DNA from: Alectoria sarmentosa
Taxonomy: Eukaryota > Ascomycota > Lecanoromycetes > Lecanorales > Parmeliaceae
Length of the DNA: 64,000 bases
Direction: 5' to 3'
Assembly: GCA_009733775.1 (NCBI GenBank)
Contig: WOGZ01000009.1
Coordinates: forward strand, 234,097-298,096
The notes under the pieces are model-generated. The model did no database searches, had not been told where the DNA came from, and saw only the letters and a list, made by a program, of their open reading frames with translations. Of the stretch, positions 32,369-44,646 are shown piece after piece. The stretch's first letter is position 1. Every line of letters starts with the position of its first letter. Position numbers and translations under genes: made by a program.

Positions 32369-35300
32369 ATGGCAAATGGGACGAATCTTCGAGCAGCAAA
32401 TCTCCAACCTTCCGCACTTCCCCAACTCCCTCTCGCTTCGGTGTGCCAAGACTTCGTCGACGGCTTTTGCCGCCGCGGAGATGAGTGCACCAAGAACCAC
32501 GACATTTGTGCAATTCCCAATGAGACTTCTGAGTCTCCTGTGCTAGACTGCCCTCCAAATGTACTCTCCCTCGACGCTAGGGTTTCTCCGCGAAATAGCC
32601 TGCCATTTGATAAGGATGGTCCAGGCCACTTGTCAAGATATGGCCCGAGGCATGACAACGACCATGAAGACATCCAGCATATCAAGATCTTACCAACTAC
32701 AGATGAGATACTGTCTCGGCGAAAACCTTATATTCCCGCAAAGGATCAGTCGGCTGAGCATCATCTTCCCTGTGGTCAGCAGAGGCTCTTAGATGTTCAA
32801 TTTCGCCAACTAAGATTCGACAACGTTGAACCTATCATAGATTCCTGCTATCACGCGAGTCAACAACTGACGCAACTAGTATCTACGCCTCAAGACTTGG
32901 ACTATGATGACCGCATGAGTACTCCTAAGGGAGTGCGCTACTCACTCTTCCGCGACATCGCATTCGAGGAGCAAGTCATGAGCTTTAAGGATGGTATAAC
33001 TTTTAGGGTCAGCTTTGCGTGCCCGAAAGCACTACGTGGTTTACGCTTAGGCCCGTCCAAGCATCTTGAGGAAGGAATGCTTGTTGCGCTCGTTGGACTT
33101 GACGAAGGGAACACTTTGTCTACGACTTTCATGGTTATCCAACAGCGCCAAACCACATTTGCCATGAGGCCGCGTACTGGCAACGACTTTAGAGGTCAGT
33201 CACCAGTACTCAGTGGCTATCGCGATTTTGCGGCTCATTGCTGATCACCGCTCCTTTTTATAGCTTCGGTTGTACTGTCACTTGCGGACACGAGCGATAC
33301 TGATGCGGTGAGACGCTTGCTTTACAACTCAAAAGGCACTAAACAAGAAAGCTTTTCAATTGTCGAGCTACCAAACGTCTTGTACGTTGGATTTTACTGG
33401 ACACTTAGAGACTTGCAGAAGAAGTCGGCAAGCGACAAGAGCTTGGCTTTCATCGCATCAATAGCTCCTTCCACTGCGGACTCGAGCCCGGAAGTCTCGA
33501 TGCCCGAGTATGCTAACGTGGAAGATTTCGCTTTTCAGCTAAACTGCCTTCGCAAAAAGGGCAATGATACCGTCACGAGCTCTCTTACGCTAAGGCCAAA
33601 AGAAGTGATGTCAGATCATGAAGCCAAGGTCAGCGCCATCGAAGATCTGTGCCGGGAGACTACACTCGATCGCGGCCAAGCTACAGCTCTCTGCGAGAAT
33701 CTCTGCCGAGGCTTCGCATTTACACAGGGTCCACCAGGGACAGGAAAAACGTGAGAATTATCTGGACTACCGCCCTTTACTCATCCGCTGACTTCACGTA
33801 GTTTTCTTGGTGTCGCTTTAACCAAAGTGCTCCTAGAATCGCGCGGCCACATATCACGAAGACCAATACTGGTAGTTTGCACGACTAACCACGCTCTTGA
33901 TAGCTTCTTGAGAGACATTCAACAAGCAGGGGTGGCGAAGTTTGTCCGACTAGGCGGTAACAGTAAGGAAACTTGGACCAAAGCATTCAGCCTACGAGCA
34001 GCAGCACGTGGCCTTAAGAAGACCACTCTTGAGAAAAGCAGAGAGAGTCAGGCCCATCGTCAGGTCGAATGTCAGTGTCCACTACCTTTTTAATATGTTG
34101 AGGAAACTGATTTCGTAATTCGTAGGCTTAACGACGGAGGGTACATGTTGGTGCGAGTCCCTCAACGCAGACGTGCTGAGCTGGCCAGCGGTTCGAGAGC
34201 TTCTTAAATCAAGATATCCGGCAATCCTAGAACGCTTCGCTGGGCTCGAAAAAGTCGACTCGTCTCGACTTTCGGATATTCGATTAGCTCGCAAAGCGGG
34301 AGGTTTCGCCTTTGAGTTTTGGGGCACAGGAGGCGACATCAACGATCTTGACCGACTTCTAGAAAAGTTCAGCAGTATGCTCGGCAATCAGTACGAATTT
34401 CAAGATGACGCAGATGACGGCGATCTTCGAACAAAATACAGAGTGCTTGACAATATTGCACTGAACGCGGCAAATACAGCGTCTTCAAATCCTTCGTCCG
34501 GCTGCGACGTTTGGAAATTACCCCTGATAGAACGACAACGACTTCTCAACAAATGGAAAGAAGAGATTGATCCTCGGACCATACTTGACCGAACAGCTGA
34601 GATACATCGTCGCCATCAAGCTGCCGTCTCGAAACGGTATAAGGTATATCATGATATTCATGCCCGGTGTCTTCAAGATCGTAAGCACTTTTCCCAAAAA
34701 TGCACCAGTCTTTAGCTGATTGCCTATGCTAGAGAATATTATTGCAATGACTATGACAGCCTGCGCTACGAACTCTTCTATGCTAAACCAATTGGACCTT
34801 CAGACTGTCATATGTGAAGAAGCTGGAGAGGTAATGGAGGCACAGACACTTTGCACTCTTTTCCCTTCTGTGAAGCACGCTATCTTCATCGGAGATCCAT
34901 TGCAGCTCAGGTACGGTGCAGGGACCAGGGCGAAATACCATATCACACATTTGACTGACTTCGTACAGACCCCAGGTGAATGAGCCAGCTCTTTCGTTGG
35001 AGACAACTATTGGGGCCTCTTACCGTTTAGATGAATCCTTAATGGAGCGTATGATGGTACCATCAACACCTGGAGTACAACCTATAGCCTCATCTCGTCT
35101 GGACTTGCAGCGGCGCATGCATCCAGATATTGCCGATCTCATGCGTGTAACACTCTATCCATTTTTGCAGGTACGTGAATCGCCACAGCTTTGGTAAAGC
35201 TTCGTAGAGATAATTGACCACATAAATCGCAGGACCATGAGGTAGCGCGCGCTCGTGAGCCGGTTGCCGGCATGCTCGACCGAGTATGGTGGCTTGACCA

Positions 35301-37917
35301 CGAAATGCCAGAGGACACTCCAAACCCCGGATCGTCGATGGCCAAATCATTCTCCAATGCTTACGAGGTTGAAATGGTAGTCGGTCTTGTGGAATACCTG
35401 ATCAACAGTAATGAATATGACTATCAGGATATCACCATACTGACTCCCTACAATGGACAGCTTGCCGCTTTCACCCATCGCCTCAGCGGAACATGTTCCC
35501 TGTGGCTAAGTGACAAAGATCGGGAAAGCCTGTTACTGGAAGGGTTATTGGGGCCGGAGGAAGTTCCATTTGGGGCCAGAACAGATATAGGCCTCGCGAG
35601 TATGTTGAGACTGGCCACAATCGACAATTTTCAAGGAGAAGAATCCAAAGTTGTCATCCTCAGCACAGTGAGGAGCAACGTTGAGAGCCGGGTTGGGTTT
35701 CTCAAAACCACGAATCGCATCAACGTCGGCTGCAGCCGTGCAAAGAACGGCTTCTATATCGTTGGGAATGCGACATTGATGCGTGCCGTACCCATGTGGC
35801 GCCAGATCTCTCTAGATTTGCTCGCCAAGGGAAGAATCGGACCGGCTTTCCGTGCCTGCTGTTCAAGACATCCAAGTAAATATTATCACGTCAGGAGCCC
35901 GGAACAGTGGTACGAAGTCCCCAAATGTGAGGTTCCTTGTGGGTCGCAACTTCCTTGTGGACACAATTGTACCTTGAAATGCCATGCCCCAGCTCTCCAC
36001 GATCGAATTGGCTGTCCTGAGCCTTGTCCAAAGCACCATGAGACTTGCGGCCACCAGTGTACCAAGACTTGCGGCGAGCCTTGTGGAGACTGCGATTTCG
36101 AGCTCTCTTCCGTTGCGCTATTATGCGGGCACGTCGCAGTGCAGACTTGCGGAGGAACCCAAGCAGATGAAAAGATTGTCTGTAATGCCCGATTGGAGCC
36201 CGTTCAATTGGCTTGTGGACATATACAACAGCCGGTATGCTCGACCAAAGATCAGCCCTTGAAATGCACAGAGATGTGCAATCAGCCCTTGAAGTGTGGA
36301 CACTACTGCAGGGCCAACTGTCATACATGTACTGTCAACAAATCACACCCACAGTGTAGCTCACTCTGCCGCAAAGAGCTCAATTGTGGTCACAGTTGTG
36401 TTGGAACTTGTCACATCGGCAGCAGTTGTCCTCCTTGTCAGCTCCCTTGCAAAAGGTCTTGCGGCCATGGTAGCTGTTCACGACCATGCAGCCGCATATG
36501 TGACCCATGTGTCAGACCTTGTGACTGGCCAGCTGATTGTCCTCACAAAGGCTCTTGTACCATGATGTGCTGCCTACCTTGTAATCAGCTCCCTTGCAGT
36601 GAGCCCTGCACCAAGGTCTATCAACCATGTCGGCATCTATGTCCCAGCCTTTGCGGCGAGATGTGTCAAGCAGGATGTCCTGTGTGCAGATTCCGCGATC
36701 TTTCCCACAAAACGTACATGTTTCTTCCTTGCGGTCATCACTTCGAACTGGAATATCTGGACAGATACCTTGGTCTTTCTAACGTCTATATTCTCGATAC
36801 CATTGGAAATATTCAGAAGATTGCCTGTGATACCCTGGACCAAGTGAAGAAGATGATTTCGGCCTGTCCGACTTGCGGAAAAAGCTGCAAGAATGTCCGG
36901 CGATATGCGCTTCATCATCATCTTGTGGCTTTGGAAGAGAACATCGACCGGATGCACACCAAATTCAGTAGGAAGATGAACATGTTCATGGAAAAATTGT
37001 ACGACGGAAAGATAAGCTTGGACAAAAGCTTCAACGACTTTCGTGAGAGACTGCGGCCAGGACCCCTGGCAGGTAGAAGCAACGCCGATCTGGTTCGCCA
37101 CCGCGGGAACAGATTAGCGGAAATTCAAAGCAGTATCACAGATTTCAAAGACCATGTCGTGCAGCTCTTCGAAGACGATATGGCTAAGCTTGCAGAATTT
37201 CTAGGTATCTCTCCTGTGTCTGCTGAACAACTCCCAGATATCAACCTGTGCTATCGACTCCGTTTCGAGGCGCTGGTCTTCAGAAGCAGACTGATCATGC
37301 TTGAAGAAGGTCATAGGATGTCAGGTGCTCTAAGAAGTATGAATGACGATTCAGAGCACACTACGGTCCTCATCCGAGGTCTGCAGTCATTGACGAGAGA
37401 TGAGGCCAAAATAAAAATCAAAGCTTTGAACAGCATCATCACAGAATGCGAAACCAAGAACTTGAAGCGCCTTGAAGCCGAGGTTCGTTTGACACAAATG
37501 TGTTTCCACATTCTACTCAAAGACCTCGGTGCTGCTAGTAATTTGAGTGTGGAAGCTTCTTTGCGTCGGACACTCAGCCTTTGCCGGACCTATCCAGATA
37601 CCGCAGGAATGCTCCTTATGACCTATAACGCAATTAAGTTGGTACTCAATGGTGAACGGCGTCACGGGAATCTGTACGCCCAAGGGTCAACGCGCATATG
37701 GTGGAATTGGCCAGCACATAAGGTTGGGAGCTTGAAAGTGTGCGTCCATGGCCATCAGTATTCGATGTCAACCTGGCCTAGCTGTCCTGAATGTGGACGG
37801 GAAGTACCATCCAGCCCAAAGCCTGAGCCCGTGGGCCCCGAGAAATTCCTGAAGGAGGACGCCTTCGTGGCTGCAATGCGGACACAGACCTTCAGTGCTG
37901 CATCATACCGAATATGA
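32369..37917 (+). CDS. NFX1-type zinc-finger SF1 helicase, ZNFX1-like
   Basis: Exons 32369-33194, 33264-33750, 33802-34070, 34126-34680, 34733-34910, 34969-35170, 35233-37917 (1733 residues; all phases agree). Order: an N-terminal CCCH finger (CQDFVDGFCRRGDECTKNH, about 26-44), a ZNFX1-like region, and a UPF1-like SF1 helicase core. The core has Walker A GPPGTGKT (about 431-438, split by intron 2), VVCTTNHALD, Walker-B-like VICEEAGEV (about 735-745), GDPLQLRPQVN, and then TILTPYNGQ, DNFQGEE and NVGCSRAKNG. A Cys/His-rich array of NFX1-type fingers spans about 1070-1340 (CGHNCTLKCH, CGHQCTKTCG, CGHSCVGTCH). A helical C-terminus ends in a CxxC pair (CPECGR). ZNFX1 and fission yeast Hrr1 act in small-RNA and heterochromatin silencing; that role here is inferred from family. 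Confidence 0.92.
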
Positions 37918-38913
37918 TAAGGATTTGAGCATGGGGAGGAGGGCTATACGAAGCATAGGATGATACAGACATGGCGGAGGTAGATTGGAAAACAAAAGTA
38001 CCGTTTCGTTTGTGATCGGGTGCGCACATAGAATAAGGTGGACATCGTCGCTCAGATTAGTATCAATCATAACCGATTATGATCATTTTTCCGAATTGGT
38101 ACTACCTAGCAAGTAATAAAAGACGAAGTACAGAGCTTGATACCAACTCGCTATCGAACCTATCTTTGTGATTTCTCCATGTAGAAGAGTGGGGCGTGAT
38201 CGAGGACAATAGACGGGCTCAACGGGATTGCGATTGTTTGTTGACGGTTGCCATGGCAACATTATCGCGAAGACTACTTAAGGTAAGGTACTTACTTAAG
38301 GTACCTTAGGTTGAATATAGTTAGCATACCATGGCGACGCCGCTTCAGTCAGCCGCCTGCATAGGTACATTGAGATTCAGGCAGCAAGAATGACAACGCC
38401 AGCGCATTTGCGCATTCAAAGCTGGACTTGGATAGGTTCCCGGTGCCGTATGATGTGCATGTGAACCAAGCTTCAAATGCATTGATCACTGATGAAGATG
38501 ATTGGTGATTGGTAGGGGTACTAGTACTAATACTTGATCACATGACCCCCGCATCAGCCCGCCATGTAAAAACTACCCTGTGACCCTCCATCCTTCCTTT
38601 CCTTTCCTTTCCTTTCCTCACGCTTCTCTTCTCGAGCCGGCCGAACATACCACCACGAGCAATCTTCATAGATTCTCGTGCGCAGAGTCGCCTTGGGACC
38701 CTGTCCTTCCTAGTACCTTCTTTCGGGAAGAGAAGAGAGGCTTGTCCCGAGAGGCTTCCGGAGTCTCAACAATGCAAAGTGCGGGCGAAGCGTCACTTCA
38801 AGCCTAAACATCGCACTTGCATTCTCTCCTTCGTACAGCATCAGTCATTCTTTTCTCTCTTGTTGCAACATCCTGCCAATCCTCGGCAATTACAACCTTC
38901 GACCTTGATCAAG
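37918..38913. other. Gene-free interval (~1 kb)
   Basis: Contains a GGTACC-centred imperfect palindrome with AAGGTA/TACCTT runs (about 38279-38312), a TTTCC pentanucleotide repeat (about 38595-38617), and a TC-rich leader before the BTB gene. No supported gene. Confidence 0.5.
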
Positions 38914-40050
38914 ATGTTCAGCTCATTCCGTTCCAGGAATCGCGTGAGCAAGACGGTCAGGCCGATCAAGAGGTCGGTGGGTGAGCGTTCAAAGTTGAAG
39001 ATGCAGCAGAAGCTAGACAGCCCGATGGCGGGGAGGTATGATAATGCGCCCCAACAGGCATTTGGATAAGAAGGCTGATGTAATCTCTGATGGCTCCAGT
39101 ACCATGGTCAGCTCGATATGGTCAATCGTTGTTGGCCCTGACCTAAGGTTATTCGCTGCCTATGAGCATGCCCTTCTCAAATCGCCCTACTTCGCCAAGC
39201 GTCTCAGAGACCAGTTCTATGAGACCTCGTCGAAGAGGCTGAAGCTGCCTGATATGTACGTAAATAGTCGTATATCCCATGCTTTCAACAGCTTTCGATC
39301 AACTGATATCCCTACAGGCTGCCTGAGGTCTTCGCCTGCGTACTCGAATACCTGTACACGGACGACTACTACCCCCGCTTGTGTAAAAGCAAGCGTCACC
39401 ATTCCTGGGAGCTCGAGGATGCCCAGGATACGCGCAACTCTGGTGGCCGCGGACGTGTGCCATCCACAATCTATCATCCTGAGGTGGACGGTAACTACTT
39501 GCTCACAGATACCGCCGTATATTGCGCTGCCGAAAAACTCGGTTTGGAGGAATTGAAGCGCCTTGCTCTTCTCAAGCAAGGCCTCCGATCTCGTGCACTA
39601 GACGATATCCTCATTCGATCAGCTCGGTGAGTTATAATTTCCGAGCCTTTTCTTCCTAATTCGTACTGCGTTTTGAGTTGCGAGACTTGTCTTAAAAGTG
39701 AAAGAAGTCCCGGGACCAGTCTCGCGACTCCGATATGATACCAAAAGAGACACTCTGACTCCGAAATCATTTAGGTACGCATATGCTAACACCCTGGACA
39801 CGGATCGTCGCCTTCGCCCCTTTTTCATCCAGATGATCATTCAGGACCGTACGAGGTTCATTAGGAGTCCTACCATGCAGATGGAGATGGGTCTTGGTGG
39901 AAGTAAACTGTGAGCTCAATACTCGAAGGCTCAGACGGAAAATTGAGCTGATTTCATGTTCCTAGTTTTTTCGACCTCTTCGTTGCTTTGTGTTTACACA
40001 CGGATGAGTTTGTGGAGAGGACCAACAAGTCTTCTCCTAGAACCATCTGA
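38914..40050 (+). CDS. BTB/POZ-like domain protein
   Basis: Exons 38914-39035, 39100-39255, 39318-39626, 39775-39909, 39966-40050 (268 residues). The N-terminus is basic (MFSSFRSRNRVSKTVRPIKR). The BTB core reads STMVSSIWSIVVGPDLRLFA, then HALLKSPYFAKRLRDQF, LKLPDM/LPEVFACVLEYLYTDDY, and later AVYCAAEKLGLEELKRLAL. This is the usual BTB order: strand, 'KSPYF' helix, 'P-F-x-x-L-x-Y-x-Y' and the following helices. The first intron (39036-39099, GTATGA...CTCCAG) is needed; without it exon 1 runs into a stop at 39067. Such fungal BTB proteins often serve as Cul3 adaptors or self-association modules, but the partner is unknown. The C-terminus ends FFDLFVALCLHTDEFVERTN. Confidence 0.78.
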
Positions 40051-41047
40051 GTGCGTGAGCTGCCATTCAGCGCCGAGGCTCAAAGGAATTGAGGGAATTA
40101 AATTGAGGCAACAAACGAAAGGGAAATTTCCACTCTCCTACAGACTGCGGCCAGATTGAGAGGATCTCCCCTGGGGACAGCCGGCGAGCTTGGCGTTATC
40201 ACAGCACCACTCTTTACTCCACTTCTTGTCAAATTCTTGAGGTCGGCCAACCGTTTGCGGTGATACGGTCTTCGGATCATGCACACCTTTTACTCGAATT
40301 TAATCAACCCTGCTCACGCCTTTCTTGCGAGCCTCCGCCTCCTACGGGATGAGGGAGCACAGATTAACGATTTACGCTATCACCGACATTCAAAACCCAT
40401 TTCAACTTCCTCTACACGACATCTCCAATCTAAAGATGAGAGAAAACACATAGTCCTGCGGCTTCATCCGTGGGTTTTCTTTTGTATCAGTATCTCACCG
40501 CTAGGAGCGGCGGTGATTGGCGAGAGAATAGTCTGCATGGTAGCGATTAGCTGTTTGCTTCAACGACCTTCTTTGTGATGGGTTGAGGTTACTTGGCTGC
40601 TGTGGAGCAGTCGAAGTGGAGACTTTCTTCGGAAAGCCACCGTGGAAGCTGTCAAGTGGTCCTATTTGGCTTTCGAGCGGCTTGTGTGGTGAGAACATTC
40701 TATATGAAAAAGGAAATTTGGCCACCTCAGCCTCTGTGTTCTCATGGTCTGAAGTGATGCACTGCTTTTCTTATTGGAATCACTGACTATAGACACAGGA
40801 ACAGAGCTCCCAAGCGACTGCTTAGGCGGCAAAGGCCACAATAAGCTATGTGAATCTGAATCCGAAGTCCCAAGGTATAGTCAGCCTGCCGAAGAGGCGA
40901 CAACCGACCCTCCCGCCTCTTTCATCAAGACCGTGAATTTCGCAATAAATATGAGGTGTTTGCCCATTTTCTGACTGAGGAGATGATTGTTCGCTTGTCT
41001 CCAGCTCCTTGAGGCACTGGCTCGCGATGCGCCCTGTACCACTTTTG
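40051..41047. other. Gene-free interval (~1 kb)
   Basis: Between the BTB gene and the degenerate secreted-protein gene. Open frames are short and overlapping; none is supported. Confidence 0.45.
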
Positions 41048-41732
41048 ATGAGGCTGCTTCTTTTCTCCCTCCCATTCTTCTCTTTTGTTGACTGCGTTGC
41101 GTGCCACTGTCATCGGTCAGCTGCCTTACAGGCAGCCTCATCTTCGTCAGCGTTGGTCGGATCCCACCACGCACCTGAACTCGCCTCACCGTCCACGTAC
41201 GCCTTGCAGCCCCGAACCCGGCGCGGCTACCACTCTTTCCTCTCCATTGGCTCCGGATGGAACCTCTACTACTCTTCGTGGGCTGGTTCCCTCCTCCCCA
41301 TCCAGTAGGCTCTATCTGACCCCGAATTTCTTTGCTTGGACATCTTTAAGAGTCGTGAGATATTTTTCGAGATCCCCTACGCCATAAATCCATTCCGTCT
41401 GATAAGAGTGGTGCTGACTGGAGACCTTCATCAGGCCCGCCGCCTCCGCCCTAGGCCATCTTTATTCCACAATGCTCGTCAACTCGCAAACCATCTGGCT
41501 CGAAGGACCTTCTGGGAATGGCTTCACAGTGTCTTTCAAAAATCTCGTTATAATGTTTTATTGCAAGGAGCAGCCGATTGGGTGGAAGGTTGTGGAGAAT
41601 TTTTCGAGGACATTGTTGGCGTTGACGCAGGAGGGTTGGACAGGCTGTTATAGGTTGATGCTCAGTCATGCGGAGTCAGGCGTGACCGTGGAGGTGAGCT
41701 TGCGACTTGTGGAGGAAGGATATGTTGACTGA
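41048..41732 (+). pseudogene. Degenerate or frameshifted gene for a small secreted protein
   Basis: It starts with a convincing signal peptide (MRLLLFSLPFFSFVDCVACH) in one frame, continuing to GSGWNLYYSSWAGSLLPIQ and a stop. The downstream part is in another frame from 41418: LETFIRPAASALGHLYSTML, then a strand-rich segment with PIGWKVVENFSRTLLALTQE, GWTGCYRLML and VEVSLRLVEEG. The order (signal peptide, W-x-L strand, helix, beta segment, PIxW-helix, VxVSLRL) resembles a fungal family of small secreted proteins. An intermediate stretch (SLRVV / FFEIPYAI) also changes frame. I could not find introns that restore one frame throughout, so a decayed gene or sequence errors are likely. The last segment alone (41472-41732) is an 86-codon ORF. 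Confidence 0.45.
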
Positions 41733-42562
41733 TGATGTATTCTATGGAATGTCTGCTGGCTGTGGTTTGTTTGGAAGGTCCTTGCCTGGGTGAGACCTTC
41801 CGTCTTTCTGTACCCCGAGGACATGGTCATCTATCCGCTCCTGCAACGGAGGACCAAGCTTGGCTGACATTTTTACTGCTTCAAAGGCAATGCCCAATCC
41901 AACTTCGTCCCGTATTCCTGTCAAGAGCGCCTTTGCAAATTCTGGCCGATAAGACCCCATGTTGCATGCCAGATAGGTCTTCGGCCTTTGGAGTTTCGCG
42001 TTCGGTCATTCGGCACGAAGTATGTTCAAAGAAAAGAACAGAGACCTTCCCTGTCAGGTTTCGGTTTTTCGTCTCGATGCATGATGAGGAATCTTGAGGA
42101 ATCACTCGGCTTTTGGTGGATGTCTAAGACGTTGGAAGCAACTTTGTCTATACCTGTGCTACATGTAAGATCATTTCGACTTGTATTCGCCCGTCGCAGA
42201 GGAGTAAGGATTGATTGATAGCTAATAACCGTCTTATTTCCCATTGGCTCGGTCTTGCATTCGTTTCTTAAGTCCACAGGTCAGTCAGCCCTAACTTCCC
42301 GCTTTCTTTGGGGATCCAATCATGTCGATCGAGCCGAACCACCACTTGAGTTAAGTCCGTGCCTGCTTTGGCCAGTCTTGCAATAACGCCGACATCTTCT
42401 TCCTGTCCTTTTGCGAGTCCATGAATGTATATATAGGGACGAGATATGGACATTCCCCCACACACACACACTCTCTCTCTTGCACTCTTGGTGTCAAAAG
42501 TCCTCTTTTGGAGCCTACTATTGCATTTTCAACCATAGCAGCAGATCGACCACCAGAACAAG
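41733..42562. other. Gene-free interval and GST promoter
   Basis: About 830 bp. Its right end carries a TATA-like box (42428-42435) and a CA/CT microsatellite (about 42461-42480). No supported gene. Confidence 0.45.
42428..42435 (+). promoter_or_regulatory. TATA-like box upstream of the GST gene
   Basis: TATATATA, 128 bp before the GST start codon, followed by a CA/CT-rich leader. Position and sequence suit a fungal core promoter; no experimental support. Confidence 0.45.
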
Positions 42563-43342
42563 ATGGCTTCTCTTCAATCGATAACCCTCCATGGTCACCG
42601 TAAGTCACTCTCTACTCTCACACTGCTCACGATTCTGGGCTTTGCTGACCCTTCCTAGCCGGACCCAACCCGTGGAAGGTAAGCCTCCTCCTGGATGAGC
42701 TCAACGTGCCCTATACGACCAAGATCTACACGACTCCCGAGCTGAAACAGCCGGCCTTCCTCGCGCTGAACCGCAATGGCATGGCGCCCGTCATTGAGGA
42801 TCCTAACGAGGGTCTCCTGCTCGCCGAGGTAGGCGTTGATGGCCTTGACCGTACCCAAGTAGCTGCTAACCTCACAGTCTGGTGCCATCATGGACTACAT
42901 CATCGACCGATACGACACCGAGAAGCGCATCACCTTCACCACCCTGCCAGAGCAATACCACATGAAACAATGGCTCCAATTCCAAACCACCACGCAAGGA
43001 CCGGTCCTGCAAGGCGTCTTTCACTGGTCCTTTGTCGAGTCCAACCCTGAGGCCCATGCTAGCTATGTCAAACATCTGCGTCGAGTCTTACAGGTTCTGA
43101 ATGACGAACTCGCTGGCAAAGATTGGCTCGTCGGCGGCAAGTGCTCTGCTGCGGACTTGAGTTATGTCCCTTTCCACTCTAAATTGGAATTCATCATGAG
43201 GGACGCAGCGCCTGATGTGGAGAAGGATTTCCCGAATGTCGATGCTTGGTATAAGCGGATGCTAGAACGGGATACGGTGCAGAAGATGCTAACGGATCGG
43301 GACGAGGCGACAAAGAAGCTCAGCTTTCCGGGGAAGAAGTAG
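42563..43342 (+). CDS. Glutathione S-transferase, Ure2/GTT-like
   Basis: Exons 42563-42599, 42659-42828, 42878-43342 (223 residues). The thioredoxin-fold half reads SITLHGH/PGPNPWKVSLLLDELN, then FLALNRNGMAPVIED, and across the second intron LLLAE/SGAIMDYIIDRYD. The conserved E-S-G-A-I glutathione-binding motif is formed exactly by the splice. The helical C-terminal domain contains MKQWLQFQTTTQGP, a YVKHLRRVLQVLNDELAG helix, and DLSYVPFHSKLEF. These features match fungal Ure2p-like GSTs that conjugate glutathione or reduce peroxides in the cytosol. No targeting signal is visible. The short first exon ends in phase 1 with a consensus GTAAGT donor. Confidence 0.92.
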
Positions 43343-44617
43343 GGACCAGTCAGCGACTGATGGTTATGCTTGGCGGTGAGACATATCAGTATGGCTGAAG
43401 TTCGCTCAAAAGGTGGTGGAAGATGGTGGACTGTCTGTGGATGGGAGTCTACGTTACTGTACATTCCCACTTGGTATGAGTAGAAACGAATTATATTCAA
43501 GCTCAAAGCCCAAGAGTGTTACTTGGCAGCGGGCACTGGCCTCCTAGATTCAGCTCCAGACGGAGCCACTGCACTGCATCAGCATCGAGGCTGAAGTTCA
43601 GTATCGCCAGTGACTTTCCGCCGCTCTGGCGGAAACGCCTCCGTCTACGGGGCAACATCAACGCCAAGAATCCCGTGGGTGAGACGGTGTGGACTACATA
43701 TCTTGCAGGTGACCGTCCTTTTCCCGCTTCGGCATTTTCCATGTTGACAGCTCTGACCTGTCTTTTTTTTTTGGAGAAAGCGCATGTGAAGGGATGTAAC
43801 AATGATGGGAGTGGCATCACATATTGCAGCGAAATAGGGGGGGAGGGAGGGAGAGAGAGAGCTATACCGAGGGATGAAGGGCATGAAAAACGCTTGTTCG
43901 AATTCTTGATGTCCAAAGGATTGGAACTACAGGAGGAGGATAAAGGGAGGTAGTCAGCGTTGGATGTAGCTGCTGCATGTAAGGAATGAGAACTTCTGGG
44001 GTCGTTCCAGCACAGGAAGGCCGGAGGCGCTGGACATGCACAAAGTTCGAGTCAATGGTCACGTTGGTCCTGCGTCAGGTATTGAGATTGCTTGAGGGGA
44101 TGCTTGAGACCCTTCACGTGAGCAGGTGGAGGACACACGCATTCAGAAACCGGCATGCGTCGTAGGAACTGGGACTACAAATGAATCACTGCGAGAATAT
44201 TCTGTTAGCGTCACTTACTTGATGAATTTCTTCTGCTCGCCCAGGCAGATGGCACATTTCCTTGCAATGTTGCCGCCATGGACGGTTATCTGCATGGCAA
44301 ATTGAGCTAGCATCTGGTGATCCGGGACAGGCATCCGCGACGCTCAAATGCTGCAATAGCAGTCGGTGAGATAGATGAGCTCTGATTCGATCACCGATGG
44401 TCAAAATGTGGTCCACGGATGTGCGGAGTCATGTAGCAACCATGACTGGAATCTTTTTTGGTCACTTCAGGTTTCCATCAGCTGGATTCTCCAATCCAGC
44501 CTCACCTCCACTCTGATGCCGGTATAAATTTGCTCCTGTTGCCTGTGGGAACCTCAGTTCGCGATCTGATTGGCTGTTGCCTGATGCGGAGATTCACCGC
44601 TTGAAATCTGATAATTT

Positions 44618-44632
44618 TTGACGTTACGTCAA
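44618..44632. promoter_or_regulatory. Perfect bZIP-type palindrome (ATF/CREB-like) in the con-10 promoter
   Basis: TTGACGTTACGTCAA is TTGACGT and its exact reverse complement around one T. The half-sites match the TGACGT/ACGTCA core bound by ATF/CREB-type bZIP factors. It ends 7 bp before a TATA box, and the gene downstream is a conidiation/stress gene of a type often under AtfA-like control (inference). Confidence 0.6.
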
Positions 44633-44639
44633 CAGCAGG

Positions 44640-44646
44640 TATAAAA
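44640..44646 (+). promoter_or_regulatory. TATA box of the con-10 homologue
   Basis: TATAAAA, 127 bp upstream of the start codon, with a C/A-rich leader between. This is good core-promoter geometry for a strongly induced fungal gene. Confidence 0.65.

Noticed and set aside
35863..36328. Minus-strand frames opposite the NFX1 finger array
   Set aside because: The plus strand has the regular Cys/His repeat; the antisense frames are shadows.
39036..39070. Programmed +1 frameshift or sequence error at GGA-TAA-G in the BTB gene
   Set aside because: A normal 64-nt GT-AG intron explains the change of frame without special mechanisms.
42463..42480. CA/CT microsatellite as a possible CRISPR-like or regulatory array
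   Set aside because: It is a simple dinucleotide repeat in a leader; no spacer structure.
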